Shown here: positions 51,580 through 59,629 of the stretch, piece by piece | Layout: every line of letters starts with the position of its first letter | Position numbering within the stretch: position 1 is the first letter of the stretch | From: Cryptosporangium aurantiacum | Lineage (GTDB): Bacteria; Actinomycetota; Actinomycetes; Mycobacteriales; Cryptosporangiaceae | Reading direction: 5' to 3' | Length of the DNA stretch: 64,000 nt | Assembly (NCBI RefSeq): GCF_900143005.1 | Contig: NZ_FRCS01000024.1 | Span: 27,779 to 91,778 of the forward strand | Made by a program: the position numbers and the translations under genes | The notes under the pieces: model-generated | What the model was told of the DNA's origin: nothing | The model's database searches: none | What the model saw: only the letters and a program-made list of their open reading frames with translations

Positions 51580-52625
51580 AACGCCACCACCCGGCGTCGC
51601 CGGGTCAGTCCGATGAGGACGGGCGCGCCGATCGCGGCCATCACGATGCCGGCCTCCAGTTCGCCCGGCGGCGCGCACACCCGCCCCACCACGTCCGCGA
51701 CGAGTAGCAGCACCACGCCGATCAGTCCGGCGAGCGGCACCAGCCAGCGGTAGTCGTGCCCGGTGATCCGGCGTGCGGCGTGCGGTGCGACGAGCCCCAC
51801 GAAGACGATCGGGCCGCACAGTGCGGTGGCGGGGCCGATGAGCAGCGTGATCGCCAGGATGCCCACGACCCGGGCGGTGCGGACCCGCGCGCCCAGGACC
51901 CGGGCGATCTCGACGCCGAGCCCGAGCTGGTTCAGCGCGAAACCGTTGGCGAGCGCGAGCACCGCACCCACCACCAGCAGCGGCGCCACGGTCAGCAGCA
52001 CCTGATCTTCCCGGTTCGCGATCGAGCCCACCTCGAAGAACCGCAGCACGTTGAGCGTCCGCCGGTCGAGCAGGATCATCGCCATCGTCAGCGCCACGAG
52101 TAACGCGGACAGCGTGGTGCCGACCACCGCGAGCATCACCAGCGCCCCGCTGTGCAGGCTGCGCAACCCCACCAGGAACACCGCGGCCGTCGCCGCGGCC
52201 GCACCGACCAGCGCCGCCGTGGCCTGCGCGCCGGGCGCTTCGATGCCCAGCCCGAACACCAGCACCGCGACGCCGAACGACGCCCCGGCGCTCACACCGA
52301 ACAGCCCCGGGTCGGCCAGCGGATTCCGGGTGTGGCCCTGCATCAACGCGCCGGCCATCCCGAGGGCGGCGCCGGCGAGAACCCCGAGGATCGTCCGCGG
52401 CACCCGCTGACTCCGGATCACGGTGGCGTTGTCGCTGTCCAGGTCGGAGAGCACCGCCCGGAGCACCTCGCCGACGCCGATGTTGCGGCTGCCGACGGCG
52501 AGGCTGAGCAGCACCGAGCTGATCACCGCCGCCGCCAGAACGAGCGCCGCCCATCGCATCCGGCGTGCACGAGCGCCGGGAGGGCGAACCCCGGTAGCCA
52601 CTTGACGAACCTCCGACACGGTCAC
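51576..52625 (-). CDS. FecCD-family iron-siderophore permease 1 (locus 2)
   Basis: A 349-residue permease: SQRVPRTILGVLAGAALGMA, GHTRNPLADPGLFG and GPIVFVGLVAPHAARRI. The first possible start is the GTG at 52625, directly abutting the iron box, so either the transcript is nearly leaderless or translation begins at a later codon (V3 or M23). Heterodimer with the next permease is expected. Confidence 0.9.
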   Translation of the reverse strand: MTVSEVRQVATGVRPPGARARRMRWAALVLAAAVISSVLLSLAVGSRNIGVGEVLRAVLSDLDSDNATVIRSQRVPRTILGVLAGAALGMAGALMQGHTRNPLADPGLFGVSAGASFGVAVLVFGLGIEAPGAQATAALVGAAAATAAVFLVGLRSLHSGALVMLAVVGTTLSALLVALTMAMILLDRRTLNVLRFFEVGSIANREDQVLLTVAPLLVVGAVLALANGFALNQLGLGVEIARVLGARVRTARVVGILAITLLIGPATALCGPIVFVGLVAPHAARRITGHDYRWLVPLAGLIGVVLLLVADVVGRVCAPPGELEAGIVMAAIGAPVLIGLTRRRRVVAL

Positions 52626-52644
52626 TTAGGTTAGCCTCACCTTG
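52626..52644. promoter_or_regulatory. IdeR/DmdR-type iron box between the two arms of locus 2
   Basis: TTAGGTTAGCCTCACCTTG matches 15 of 19 positions of the DtxR/IdeR consensus. It lies between the divergent permease and substrate-binding genes and can control both. Confidence 0.78.
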
Positions 52645-52683
52645 CCGCGGCTCCACAGCGGCACCCCACCCGAGGACAGACGA

Positions 52684-53664
52684 ATGCGAAACACCCGTCT
52701 CTCGACGCTGGCCGCCATCGGCACCGCGGTCGCGTTGGCGCTGACCGGCTGCGGCGACGACAGCGCCGATGGTGCCGACAGTGCCGGCGAGCCGTCCGCC
52801 GCCACGACGCGGACCGTAGAGGACACGTTCACCGGCACCGTCACCGGCGTTCCCACCAAGCCCAAGCGGATCGTCGCGCTCTGGCGCACCGGCTCCGAGC
52901 TCGCCGACATCGGCGTGGTGCCGGTCGGCGCGCTGCAGGACGAGTTCCTCGCAGAAGAGCTCGGCGCCGACGTGTACGCGAAGGTCTCCAAGGTGCCGAC
53001 GGTCGGCAGCTTCGAGGGCGTCGACGTCGAGAAGGTCATCGCGGTGAAGCCCGACCTGATCCTCGGCATGGACAACGGCGGTCTGACCATCGACTACAAG
53101 GAGTTGTCGCAGGTCGCGCCGACCGTGATCCTCAAGATCGCCGAACCGACCGACGTGTGGGCCAACTACGAGAAGATCGCCGACCTGGCCGGCGTCTCCA
53201 CCGACTTCTCCGAGCAGAAGAAGGACCTCGACGCCGCGCTGAAGAAGGTCGCCGACGCGTACGGCAGCAAGGTCGGTTCGCTGAAGGTCACCGCCCTGGG
53301 GTCGTTCGACGGTGCCGCGATCTCGGTGGACACCAGCAAGTCGCTGACCTACCAGCGGATCGACGCGGCCGGCTTCGGGTACAACGCGAAGTACACCGCG
53401 AACCCCGAGCGTTACGTCGCCGAACTCGCCCTCGAGAACATCCCCGACCTGGCTGACCAGGACATCATCTTCTACGACACGGACCTGAACGGGAAGCCGC
53501 TGAACAGCGTGCAGAAGATCCTCGACGAGCCCGCGTTCAAGCGGCTGCCGGCCGCCCAAAAGGGACATGTGTACCCGCTGACCAGCGGAAACATCTACAC
53601 GTTCGAGGCCGGTCTGGCGCAGGCACGCGATCTCGAGGCCGCCGCGAAGGACTACACCTCCTAA
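52684..53664 (+). CDS. Iron-siderophore ABC transporter substrate-binding lipoprotein (locus 2)
   Basis: A 326-residue lipoprotein with a signal peptide and lipobox ALTGC (Cys23), then a FecB-type fold: PKRIVALWRTGSELADIGVV, KPDLILGMDNGG, DTSKSLTYQRIDAAGFGYNA and a typical AAQKGHVYPL end. It feeds the divergently encoded permease-ATPase set. It shares little sequence with the binding protein of locus 1, so the two loci probably take up different siderophores. Confidence 0.92.
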   Translation: MRNTRLSTLAAIGTAVALALTGCGDDSADGADSAGEPSAATTRTVEDTFTGTVTGVPTKPKRIVALWRTGSELADIGVVPVGALQDEFLAEELGADVYAKVSKVPTVGSFEGVDVEKVIAVKPDLILGMDNGGLTIDYKELSQVAPTVILKIAEPTDVWANYEKIADLAGVSTDFSEQKKDLDAALKKVADAYGSKVGSLKVTALGSFDGAAISVDTSKSLTYQRIDAAGFGYNAKYTANPERYVAELALENIPDLADQDIIFYDTDLNGKPLNSVQKILDEPAFKRLPAAQKGHVYPLTSGNIYTFEAGLAQARDLEAAAKDYTS

Positions 53665-53761
53665 ACCCTGGGCGTCACCGAGCGTCGGCGAGCGGGGCGG
53701 GTCACCGCGGAAAGTTCCGGGGGACCCGTTTCCCGCGCCCCGCAGCGTCTACCTCCCAGAC

Positions 53762-55528
53762 ATGGGACGGATCGCAGCGGAGACACTGATCGAACGGCTC
53801 GCCGAGTGGGGCGTGGACACCGTCTACGGCCTGCCCGGTGACGGCATCAACGGGATCATGGAGGGGCTCCGGCGGCACGCGGATCGGGTGAAGTTCGTCC
53901 TCGTGCATCACGAGGAGGCCGCCGCGTTCATGGCCACCGCGTACGCGAAGGCGACCGGGAAGATCGGCGTGTGCCTGGCGACGTCCGGCCCGGGCGGCCT
54001 CCACCTGCTCAACGGTCTCTACGACGCCAAGCTCGACCACGCGCCGGTCCTCGCGATCACCGGCCTGCAGGAGACCAGCGTGCTGGGCAGCGGCTACCAG
54101 CAGGAAGTCGCGCTCGACCAGGTCTTCTCCGACGTCGCCGAGTACAACCTGGTGGTCTCCAACCCCACCCAACTGCCCGGCGTCGTTGACTACGCGATCC
54201 GCACCGCGTACGCCCGGCGCGGCGTCGCGCACCTGACGTTCCCGAACGACGTCCAGGTCGCGGACGCGGACGCCGACCCCTATCAGCACGTCTCGCCGGC
54301 CAACCCGCCGGCGACCGCGCCGATCTACCTTCCCGCGCCCGGACGCCCCCGCGAGGAGGACCTCCACGCGGCGGCCGAGGTGCTCAACGCGGCCGAGCGG
54401 CCCGCGATCCTCGCCGGCGCGGGCGCGCTGCACGCCCGCGCCGAGGTACTCGCGCTGGCGGACGCGTGGGGCGCGCCGGTGATCAAGACACTGCCCGGCA
54501 AGGCCGTGATCCCGGACGACTCGGAGTTCGCGGTCGGCGGCATCGGCCTGCTCGGCACCAAACCCGGCGAGGAGCTGGCCGAGGACTGCGACACGCTGCT
54601 GATGGTGGGGACGAACTTCCCGTACACCCAGCACCTGCCGGAGCCGGGCAAGGTGCGGGTCGTCCAGATCGAAGCGGACCCGGTGCGGGCGGGGGCGCGG
54701 CTGCCGACCGAGGTGCCGATGATCGGGGACGCGAAGGAGAGCCTGGCCGCCCTGCTACCGCTGGTGACTCGACGCACCGACCGAGCCCACCTGGAGAAGT
54801 ACCAATCCAAGATGGGGGACTGGCGCGACGACATGGCCGCGCTGGAGAACCCGGAGCGAGCCCCGATCGCACCCCAGTACCCGGTCGGCGTGCTGTCCGA
54901 GCTGGCCACCGACGACGCGATCCTCACCTGCGACTCCGGCACGATCGCGACCTGGGCGGCCCGGCACTGGACGATCCGCGGCGACCGCGGCTTCTACCTG
55001 TCCGGCAACCTCGCGACGATGGCGCCCGGCCTGCCGTACGCGAACGCCCTGCAGCTGACCTACCCGGGGCGTCAGGTGATCGCCTACCTCGGCGACGGCG
55101 GGTTCGCGATGCTGATGGCCGAGTTCCTCACCGCCGTCCAGCACCGGCTGCCGGTCAAGGTCGTGATCAACAACAACAACTCGCTCGGCCAGATCCTCTG
55201 GGAGCAGATGGTGCTCGGTTACCCCGAGCACGGCGTGCGGTACCCGACGCCGGAGGGCAACTTCGCCGCCTGGGCCACCGCCTGCGGTGGTTACGGCCGC
55301 AAGGTCACCGAGCCCGGCGACGTCCGGGACGCGCTCGCCGAGGCACTCGCGTACGACGGAGCGGCGCTGGTGGACATCGACGTCAACCCGAACGAGCCGC
55401 CGCTGCCCGGCAAGGTCGGGTACGAGCAGGCGAAGAAGTTCGCGGAATCCTGGCTCAAGGGTCAGCCGCACAAGGCCGCAACCGCGACGACCCTGTTCAA
55501 GGACAAACTCTCCCAGCTGGGTCGTTGA
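53762..55528 (+). CDS. TPP-requiring enzyme, pyruvate oxidase-like
   Basis: A 588-residue thiamine-diphosphate enzyme with the usual N-terminal (DTVYGLPGDGINGIMEGL, VHHEEAAAFMATAYAKATGK with the cofactor glutamate), central and C-terminal domains. YLGDGGFAMLMAEFLTAVQH with NNNN 27 residues later is the TPP-Mg motif. The order fits pyruvate oxidase/PoxB-type proteins; acetolactate synthase lacks these C-terminal features. The ligand and partner are unknown. Confidence 0.87.
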   Translation: MGRIAAETLIERLAEWGVDTVYGLPGDGINGIMEGLRRHADRVKFVLVHHEEAAAFMATAYAKATGKIGVCLATSGPGGLHLLNGLYDAKLDHAPVLAITGLQETSVLGSGYQQEVALDQVFSDVAEYNLVVSNPTQLPGVVDYAIRTAYARRGVAHLTFPNDVQVADADADPYQHVSPANPPATAPIYLPAPGRPREEDLHAAAEVLNAAERPAILAGAGALHARAEVLALADAWGAPVIKTLPGKAVIPDDSEFAVGGIGLLGTKPGEELAEDCDTLLMVGTNFPYTQHLPEPGKVRVVQIEADPVRAGARLPTEVPMIGDAKESLAALLPLVTRRTDRAHLEKYQSKMGDWRDDMAALENPERAPIAPQYPVGVLSELATDDAILTCDSGTIATWAARHWTIRGDRGFYLSGNLATMAPGLPYANALQLTYPGRQVIAYLGDGGFAMLMAEFLTAVQHRLPVKVVINNNNSLGQILWEQMVLGYPEHGVRYPTPEGNFAAWATACGGYGRKVTEPGDVRDALAEALAYDGAALVDIDVNPNEPPLPGKVGYEQAKKFAESWLKGQPHKAATATTLFKDKLSQLGR

Positions 55529-55592
55529 GCAGACTGGGTCGTTGAGCTGACAGATCGTGGCGACGCCGCCGGGCGGCTGCTGACCTGGTGCG

Positions 55593-56546
55593 GTGCGTCG
55601 CTCTCTCGTCACCGTTCCGCTAGCCGTCTCGGCCGTTGCTCACCTCTACTCCGTGCGGTGGTTCGCCGAGGAAGCGGCGTGGCGCCGCCACCGGGTGCTC
55701 AACGCGTTCACCGAGGAATCACCGCAGGACGTCGCCGAGTACAGCGAGGCACTCGACACGGTCCTCGCTCTGGGGTTCGCGTCGCTGCTGCTGGCCGCGG
55801 TGCTGGCCGTCCTCGCGGCCGGCGCGTGGCGGGACCGGATCGCGGCGGTGCGGCCGGTCGCGTGGGGCCTGCTGCCCGTCCAGGTCGTGCTGGTGGTCGT
55901 CGGCCACTACCGCGCCGGGCAGTACACCAGCGGGTACGAGGAGGCGTGGTTCATCCCGCAGCCCCAGACCGTCGACCAGTACTGGGGCGCGGCCTGCGGT
56001 GTGCTCGCGTCCGTCGTCGCCCTGGTGTTTCTGACCGTGCGACGCGCGGAAGCCGCGGCAGGCGGGGACCGACCGCGGCGGGTGCGGGTCGCGGCCCTGC
56101 TCGCCGGGGCCGCGGCACCACTGGTGCTGCTGATGCCGGGGCTGTGGCCGTACAGCACGCCGGACGGCCGCACCGAGGTCGGCCTGCGGAACCTCAGCAG
56201 CCTCGCGCTCGTGGTCACACTCGGTGCGTTCCTCGCGGTGCTCGCGGTGGTCGTCGCGGTGCTCGCGGTGCTGGTGCGGCCGGGGCGGCGGAGGATTCGG
56301 GCGGTGGCCGCCGGGCTCGCGGTGACGGCCGCGAGCCTCGTGGTGCTCGTCGCCGGTTTCCAGGCCGCGAACCGGTACGTGAGCGGCCTGCCGGACTTCT
56401 ACCGCTGGACGTTCCTGTTCGCACCAGTGCTCGGCGTCGCGGTGGTCGCGCTGCTCGGCGCCGCCGCGGTTCTGCTCTCCGGCGCACCCGTCGTCCGATT
56501 CGTGCAGCCGCAGACGGTAGCCGAGGAGCCCGCGCGGGCAACCTGA
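55593..56546 (+). CDS. Hypothetical membrane protein
   Basis: A 317-residue GTG-started protein with about seven hydrophobic helices (LGFASLLLAAVLAVLAAG, VALVFLTV, LVVTLGAFLAVLAVVVAVLA, LGVAVVALLGAAAVLL). The first extracellular part contains RWFAEEAAWRRHRVL. No family is recognised. It lies 4 bp before the DUF72 gene. Confidence 0.7.
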   Translation: MRRSLVTVPLAVSAVAHLYSVRWFAEEAAWRRHRVLNAFTEESPQDVAEYSEALDTVLALGFASLLLAAVLAVLAAGAWRDRIAAVRPVAWGLLPVQVVLVVVGHYRAGQYTSGYEEAWFIPQPQTVDQYWGAACGVLASVVALVFLTVRRAEAAAGGDRPRRVRVAALLAGAAAPLVLLMPGLWPYSTPDGRTEVGLRNLSSLALVVTLGAFLAVLAVVVAVLAVLVRPGRRRIRAVAAGLAVTAASLVVLVAGFQAANRYVSGLPDFYRWTFLFAPVLGVAVVALLGAAAVLLSGAPVVRFVQPQTVAEEPARAT

Positions 56547-56550
56547 CCCT

Positions 56551-57273
56551 GTGCACATCGGGACCTCGGGCTGGAGTTACGACCACTGGGAGCACGTGCT
56601 GTACCCACCGGGTACGCCGACCCGCGACCGGTTGGCCCACTACGTGCGGCGGTTCTCCACCGTCGAGTTGAACGCGAGCTTCTACCGCTGGCCGAAGACC
56701 GCGACGTTCGCCGGCTGGCAGCGGCGCCTGCCGGAGGGCTTCCGCCTGACGGTCAAGGCGCCCCGCGGCCTGACCCACGCCAAGCGGCTCTTCGAGCCGG
56801 AGGTCTGGGTCGAGCGGATCGCGACCTGCTGGCACGAGCTCGGTGACAAGCGCGGGGTCCTGCTCGTGCAGACCCATCCCGCCCATCAACGTGACGACGC
56901 TCGACTCGACTACTTCTTGGGTTGCCTGCCGTCCTGGGTGCCGACCGCCGTTGAGCTGCGGCATCCCAGCTGGCACGACGAGGAGGTGTTCCGGCTGCTG
57001 GAGCGGCACGGGGCGGCGTACTGCGTGATGAGCGGCGCGAAGCTGCCCTGCATCCTGCGCGCGACCGCACCGTTCGTCTACGTGCGCCTGCACGGACCGG
57101 ACACCGAGCACCTCTACGCCGGGTCGTACTCGGACGACGATCTCTGCTGGTGGGCCGACCGGCTCCGGGAGTGGGCCGCGGCCGGCCACGAGGTGTACGC
57201 GTACTTCAACAACGACGGTCACGGTCACGCCGTGCGCAACGCCGAGACGCTGCGGACGTTCGTCAGGGGCTAA
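56551..57273 (+). CDS. DUF72-family protein
   Basis: A 240-residue TIM-barrel-like DUF72 protein: IGTSGWSYDHWEHVLYP, VELNASFYRWP, VELRHPSWHDEEVF and YAYFNNDGHGHAVRNAETL. The function of the family is uncertain. A GTG start follows the membrane protein gene after 4 bp, so the two are probably cotranscribed. Confidence 0.92.
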   Translation: MHIGTSGWSYDHWEHVLYPPGTPTRDRLAHYVRRFSTVELNASFYRWPKTATFAGWQRRLPEGFRLTVKAPRGLTHAKRLFEPEVWVERIATCWHELGDKRGVLLVQTHPAHQRDDARLDYFLGCLPSWVPTAVELRHPSWHDEEVFRLLERHGAAYCVMSGAKLPCILRATAPFVYVRLHGPDTEHLYAGSYSDDDLCWWADRLREWAAAGHEVYAYFNNDGHGHAVRNAETLRTFVRG

Positions 57274-57303
57274 TTCGCTCGCCGGCGGTCGTATCGTCGG
57301 GAT

Positions 57304-57378
57304 ATGCGGATTTCACCGGCCTCCTTTCGCCGCCCCCGGCTGTCGCTCAGCCGCGCGGGCGCCGTGAGCGGCCGGTAG
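57304..57378 (+). CDS. Possible leader peptide (24 residues) before the PheRS-like gene
   Basis: An ATG-TAG frame of 24 codons, starting MRISPASF and ending in GAVSGR, ends 3 nt before a stem-loop that includes the start codon of the next gene. It has several arginine codons and one phenylalanine codon. It has no strong ribosome site, so it would be leaderless if real. Confidence 0.3.
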   Translation: MRISPASFRRPRLSLSRAGAVSGR

Positions 57379-57380
57379 CG

Positions 57381-57441
57381 CACGAGAGTCGACGGCCGGG
57401 GGAGAGATCTGATCCCGCCCCCCGACGAAGGAACTCTCGTG
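57381..57441 (+). promoter_or_regulatory. Leader RNA fold including the start codon of the PheRS-like gene
   Basis: CACGAGAGT (57381-57389) is the exact complement of ACTCTCGTG (57433-57441), whose last three bases are the GTG start codon. An inner stem CGGGGG/CCCCCG (57397-57402 and 57419-57424) lies between them. The ribosome site GAAGGA (57427-57432) is between the two stems. The fold could control initiation. Confidence 0.55.
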
Positions 57442-58563
57442 ATCACCGTTTCCGAACTCGCGGCTGCGCTGCGGCTGCGTGACCTGTCCGACCCGGCCTC
57501 CGGGCCGCACGCGATGCAACTCCTGCTCGACGACGTGCTCTCCGCGCTGACCGCGGCGTGGGGAAACGCGCTCGACGTCCGGCGGCCGCGCCCGCTGGTG
57601 TCCGTCGAGGACAACTACGACCGTCTGGGGTACGCCCCGGACGCGGTGACCCGCGACGCCCGGTACAGCCGGTACGTCGCGGAAACCGTGATGCTGCGCA
57701 GCCATACCAGCGCGGGGATCCCACCGGCGCTCCGTGCGCTGGCGGCCGCTCCTCGTGAGGACGTTCTGCTGGCGCTGCCCGGGCTGTGCTACCGCCGGGA
57801 CACCATCGACCGGCTGCACGTCGGAGCGCCGCACCAGGTCGACCTGTGGCGGGTCACGACGACACCGCAGACCGGTTCCGACCTCGCGGAGATGGTGGCG
57901 GGTGTCGTCGGCGCGGTCCTGCCGGGCGCGCACCACCGGCTGACGCCCGCCGTTCACCCGTACACCGTCGACGGGTGGCAGGTCGACGTCGGGACGCCCG
58001 GCGGCTGGGTCGAGCTGGCCGAGTGCGGGCTGATCGCGCCCACCGTGCTCGACCGCGCCGGGCTGGCACCGACCCGCTGGAACGGACTGGCCCTGGGTAT
58101 GGGGCTCGACCGGGCGCTGATGCTCCGCAAAGGCATCGACGACATTCGTGTGCTGCGCTCGGACGATCCGCGCGTCGCGGCGCAGCTACGCGACCTGGCG
58201 CCGTGGCGGCCGGTGTCCCGGCAACCGGCGATCCGGCGCGACCTGTCGGTCGTCGTCGACGAGGTGCCGGACGCCGAACTGCTCGGCGACACCGTCCGGG
58301 GCGCGTTGGGGGAGGACGCCGAACAGCTGGAGTCGGTGTCGATCCTCGCGGTCACCGGCTACCCGGAGCTGCCGGCCGGTGCACGGAAGCGGCTGGGCCT
58401 CCGCCCCGACCAGTCCAACGTGCTGCTGCGACTCGTCCTGCGGCCGTTGACCGGCGCACTCACCGACGACCAGGCCAACCGGCTGCGCGACGACGTCTAC
58501 GCCGCCGTGCACCGCGGTCCCTACCGGGAGTGGGCCGCCTCGACCGACTCGACCGTGAGGTAG
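57439..58563 (+). CDS. Single-chain PheRS-like protein: PheS-type catalytic core + FDX-ACB domain
   Basis: The 374-residue protein has a class-II aminoacyl-tRNA synthetase core (about 50-250) fused to a ferredoxin-fold anticodon-binding domain (about 260-370), as in mitochondrial PheRS. Core marks are VEDNYDRLGY (56-65), LRSHTS (H89-S91), YRRDTID (118-124), HQVDLWR (from H132) and GMGLDRALML with R225. QPAIRRDLSVVV opens the FDX-ACB domain. The coiled-coil arm of bacterial PheS is absent. It may charge tRNA or activate Phe or a Phe-like amino acid for another purpose; the role is unknown. No PheT gene is present. It overlaps the convergent next gene by 43 bp. Confidence 0.8.
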   Translation: MITVSELAAALRLRDLSDPASGPHAMQLLLDDVLSALTAAWGNALDVRRPRPLVSVEDNYDRLGYAPDAVTRDARYSRYVAETVMLRSHTSAGIPPALRALAAAPREDVLLALPGLCYRRDTIDRLHVGAPHQVDLWRVTTTPQTGSDLAEMVAGVVGAVLPGAHHRLTPAVHPYTVDGWQVDVGTPGGWVELAECGLIAPTVLDRAGLAPTRWNGLALGMGLDRALMLRKGIDDIRVLRSDDPRVAAQLRDLAPWRPVSRQPAIRRDLSVVVDEVPDAELLGDTVRGALGEDAEQLESVSILAVTGYPELPAGARKRLGLRPDQSNVLLRLVLRPLTGALTDDQANRLRDDVYAAVHRGPYREWAASTDSTVR

Positions 58564-59534
58564 CGGGACAGCGCGCGGAGGAAGTCGGGGGCGTCGAACA
58601 TCGCGCCGGCCGAGGCGACGCCGCTCGTCCGCGTCCGTCCGGAGAGGATGCGGCCGAGCGCCTCGACCGCCAGCGGCGCGCTGATCGCGTAGATGTCCTG
58701 ACCGGTGGCGACGGCGCGTCGTTGCGCGTCACCGGCGCGCACGACGACGTCCACGGTGAACGTCTGCGCGGACCGGCCGAGCTCGTCGACCGGGACCGGC
58801 GTGGGTGTGTCCGGACCGGCCAGGTCCGCGGCCGCGTCGGTGGTCATGTACGTGCGCACCTCGGGGACCGCCAGGTGGCTGGGGATCGTGACGATGTCGG
58901 CCATCGAGAATTCCCCGAGGACGCTCCGGGTGCCCAGGGGCGCGGGGAAGGTCCACTCCAGCGTCGGCAGGTCACCGGCGTAGTACTCCAGCCGGCCGCC
59001 GCGGTAGCGGACGCGCCGGCCCGCCCGCCGGTCGTGGGAGACGGCGCCGGCCGCGAGCGTCCCGGCCGTGGGGTGCCAGCTGCTCAGCCCGTACGCGACG
59101 TGCACCTCGTCGGCCGTCGTCCACTCGTCCATCGCGGTCGTGACCAGCAAGTCGCCGAGCCCGCCGAAGAACGCCATCGCCGGGACCACCGGGACGTCCG
59201 CGGTCCGGGCGAACGTGTCGGCGTTGGCCTCGATCTCGGCGGCCACGTCGACGTACGGGATTCCGGCGCGCACCGCGGCGTCGATCACCGGGCCCGCGGT
59301 CGCGGCGAACGGCCCGGCGGTGTTGACGACCGCGGACGCTCCGGTGAGCGCCCGGTCGAGCTCACCGGCCGAGGCCACCCGGTACTCGAGCCCCGGGTAC
59401 GAGGCCGCCAGCGTCTGCAGCTTGCCCGCGTCCCGTCCGAGGAGGAGCGGGACGAACCCGCGGTCGAGCAACTCCGCCACCACGAACCGCCCGGTGTGCC
59501 CGTAGGCACCGAATACCGCCACGGTCTGACTCAT
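58521..59534 (-). CDS. Saccharopine dehydrogenase-like NAD(P)-binding protein
   Basis: A 337-residue protein with an N-terminal Rossmann fold (AVFGAYGHTGRFVVAELLDR, LLLGRDAGKL, AVVNTAGPFA) typical of saccharopine dehydrogenase/trans-acting enoyl reductase-like proteins. GIPYVDVAAE and GGLGDLLVTTAMD follow. The substrate is unknown. GGAGGAA lies before the ATG. It is divergent from the GlxA-type regulator. Confidence 0.85.
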   Translation of the reverse strand: MSQTVAVFGAYGHTGRFVVAELLDRGFVPLLLGRDAGKLQTLAASYPGLEYRVASAGELDRALTGASAVVNTAGPFAATAGPVIDAAVRAGIPYVDVAAEIEANADTFARTADVPVVPAMAFFGGLGDLLVTTAMDEWTTADEVHVAYGLSSWHPTAGTLAAGAVSHDRRAGRRVRYRGGRLEYYAGDLPTLEWTFPAPLGTRSVLGEFSMADIVTIPSHLAVPEVRTYMTTDAAADLAGPDTPTPVPVDELGRSAQTFTVDVVVRAGDAQRRAVATGQDIYAISAPLAVEALGRILSGRTRTSGVASAGAMFDAPDFLRALSRYLTVESVEAAHSR

Positions 59535-59554
59535 TGTGTTCCTCCTCGACGAAC

Positions 59555-59606
59555 CGTTCCAGGAGATCCTCTCGACGGCGGACGGCCCGGGACAGTGTCT
59601 GGAACG
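59555..59606. promoter_or_regulatory. Dyad in the divergent promoter region of the GlxA-type regulator
   Basis: CGTTCCAG (59555-59562) and its exact complement CTGGAACG (59599-59606) are 36 bp apart between two divergent genes. It is a possible operator for the AraC-type regulator encoded to the right. Confidence 0.5.
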
Positions 59607-59629
59607 ACAACTCCCGTACAGTTTCGGAC

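Noticed and set aside
50461..53568. Minus-strand open frame of 1035 codons as one gene
   Set aside because: Only its last 372 codons encode a permease; the rest is antisense or out of frame to the other permease and the lipoprotein.
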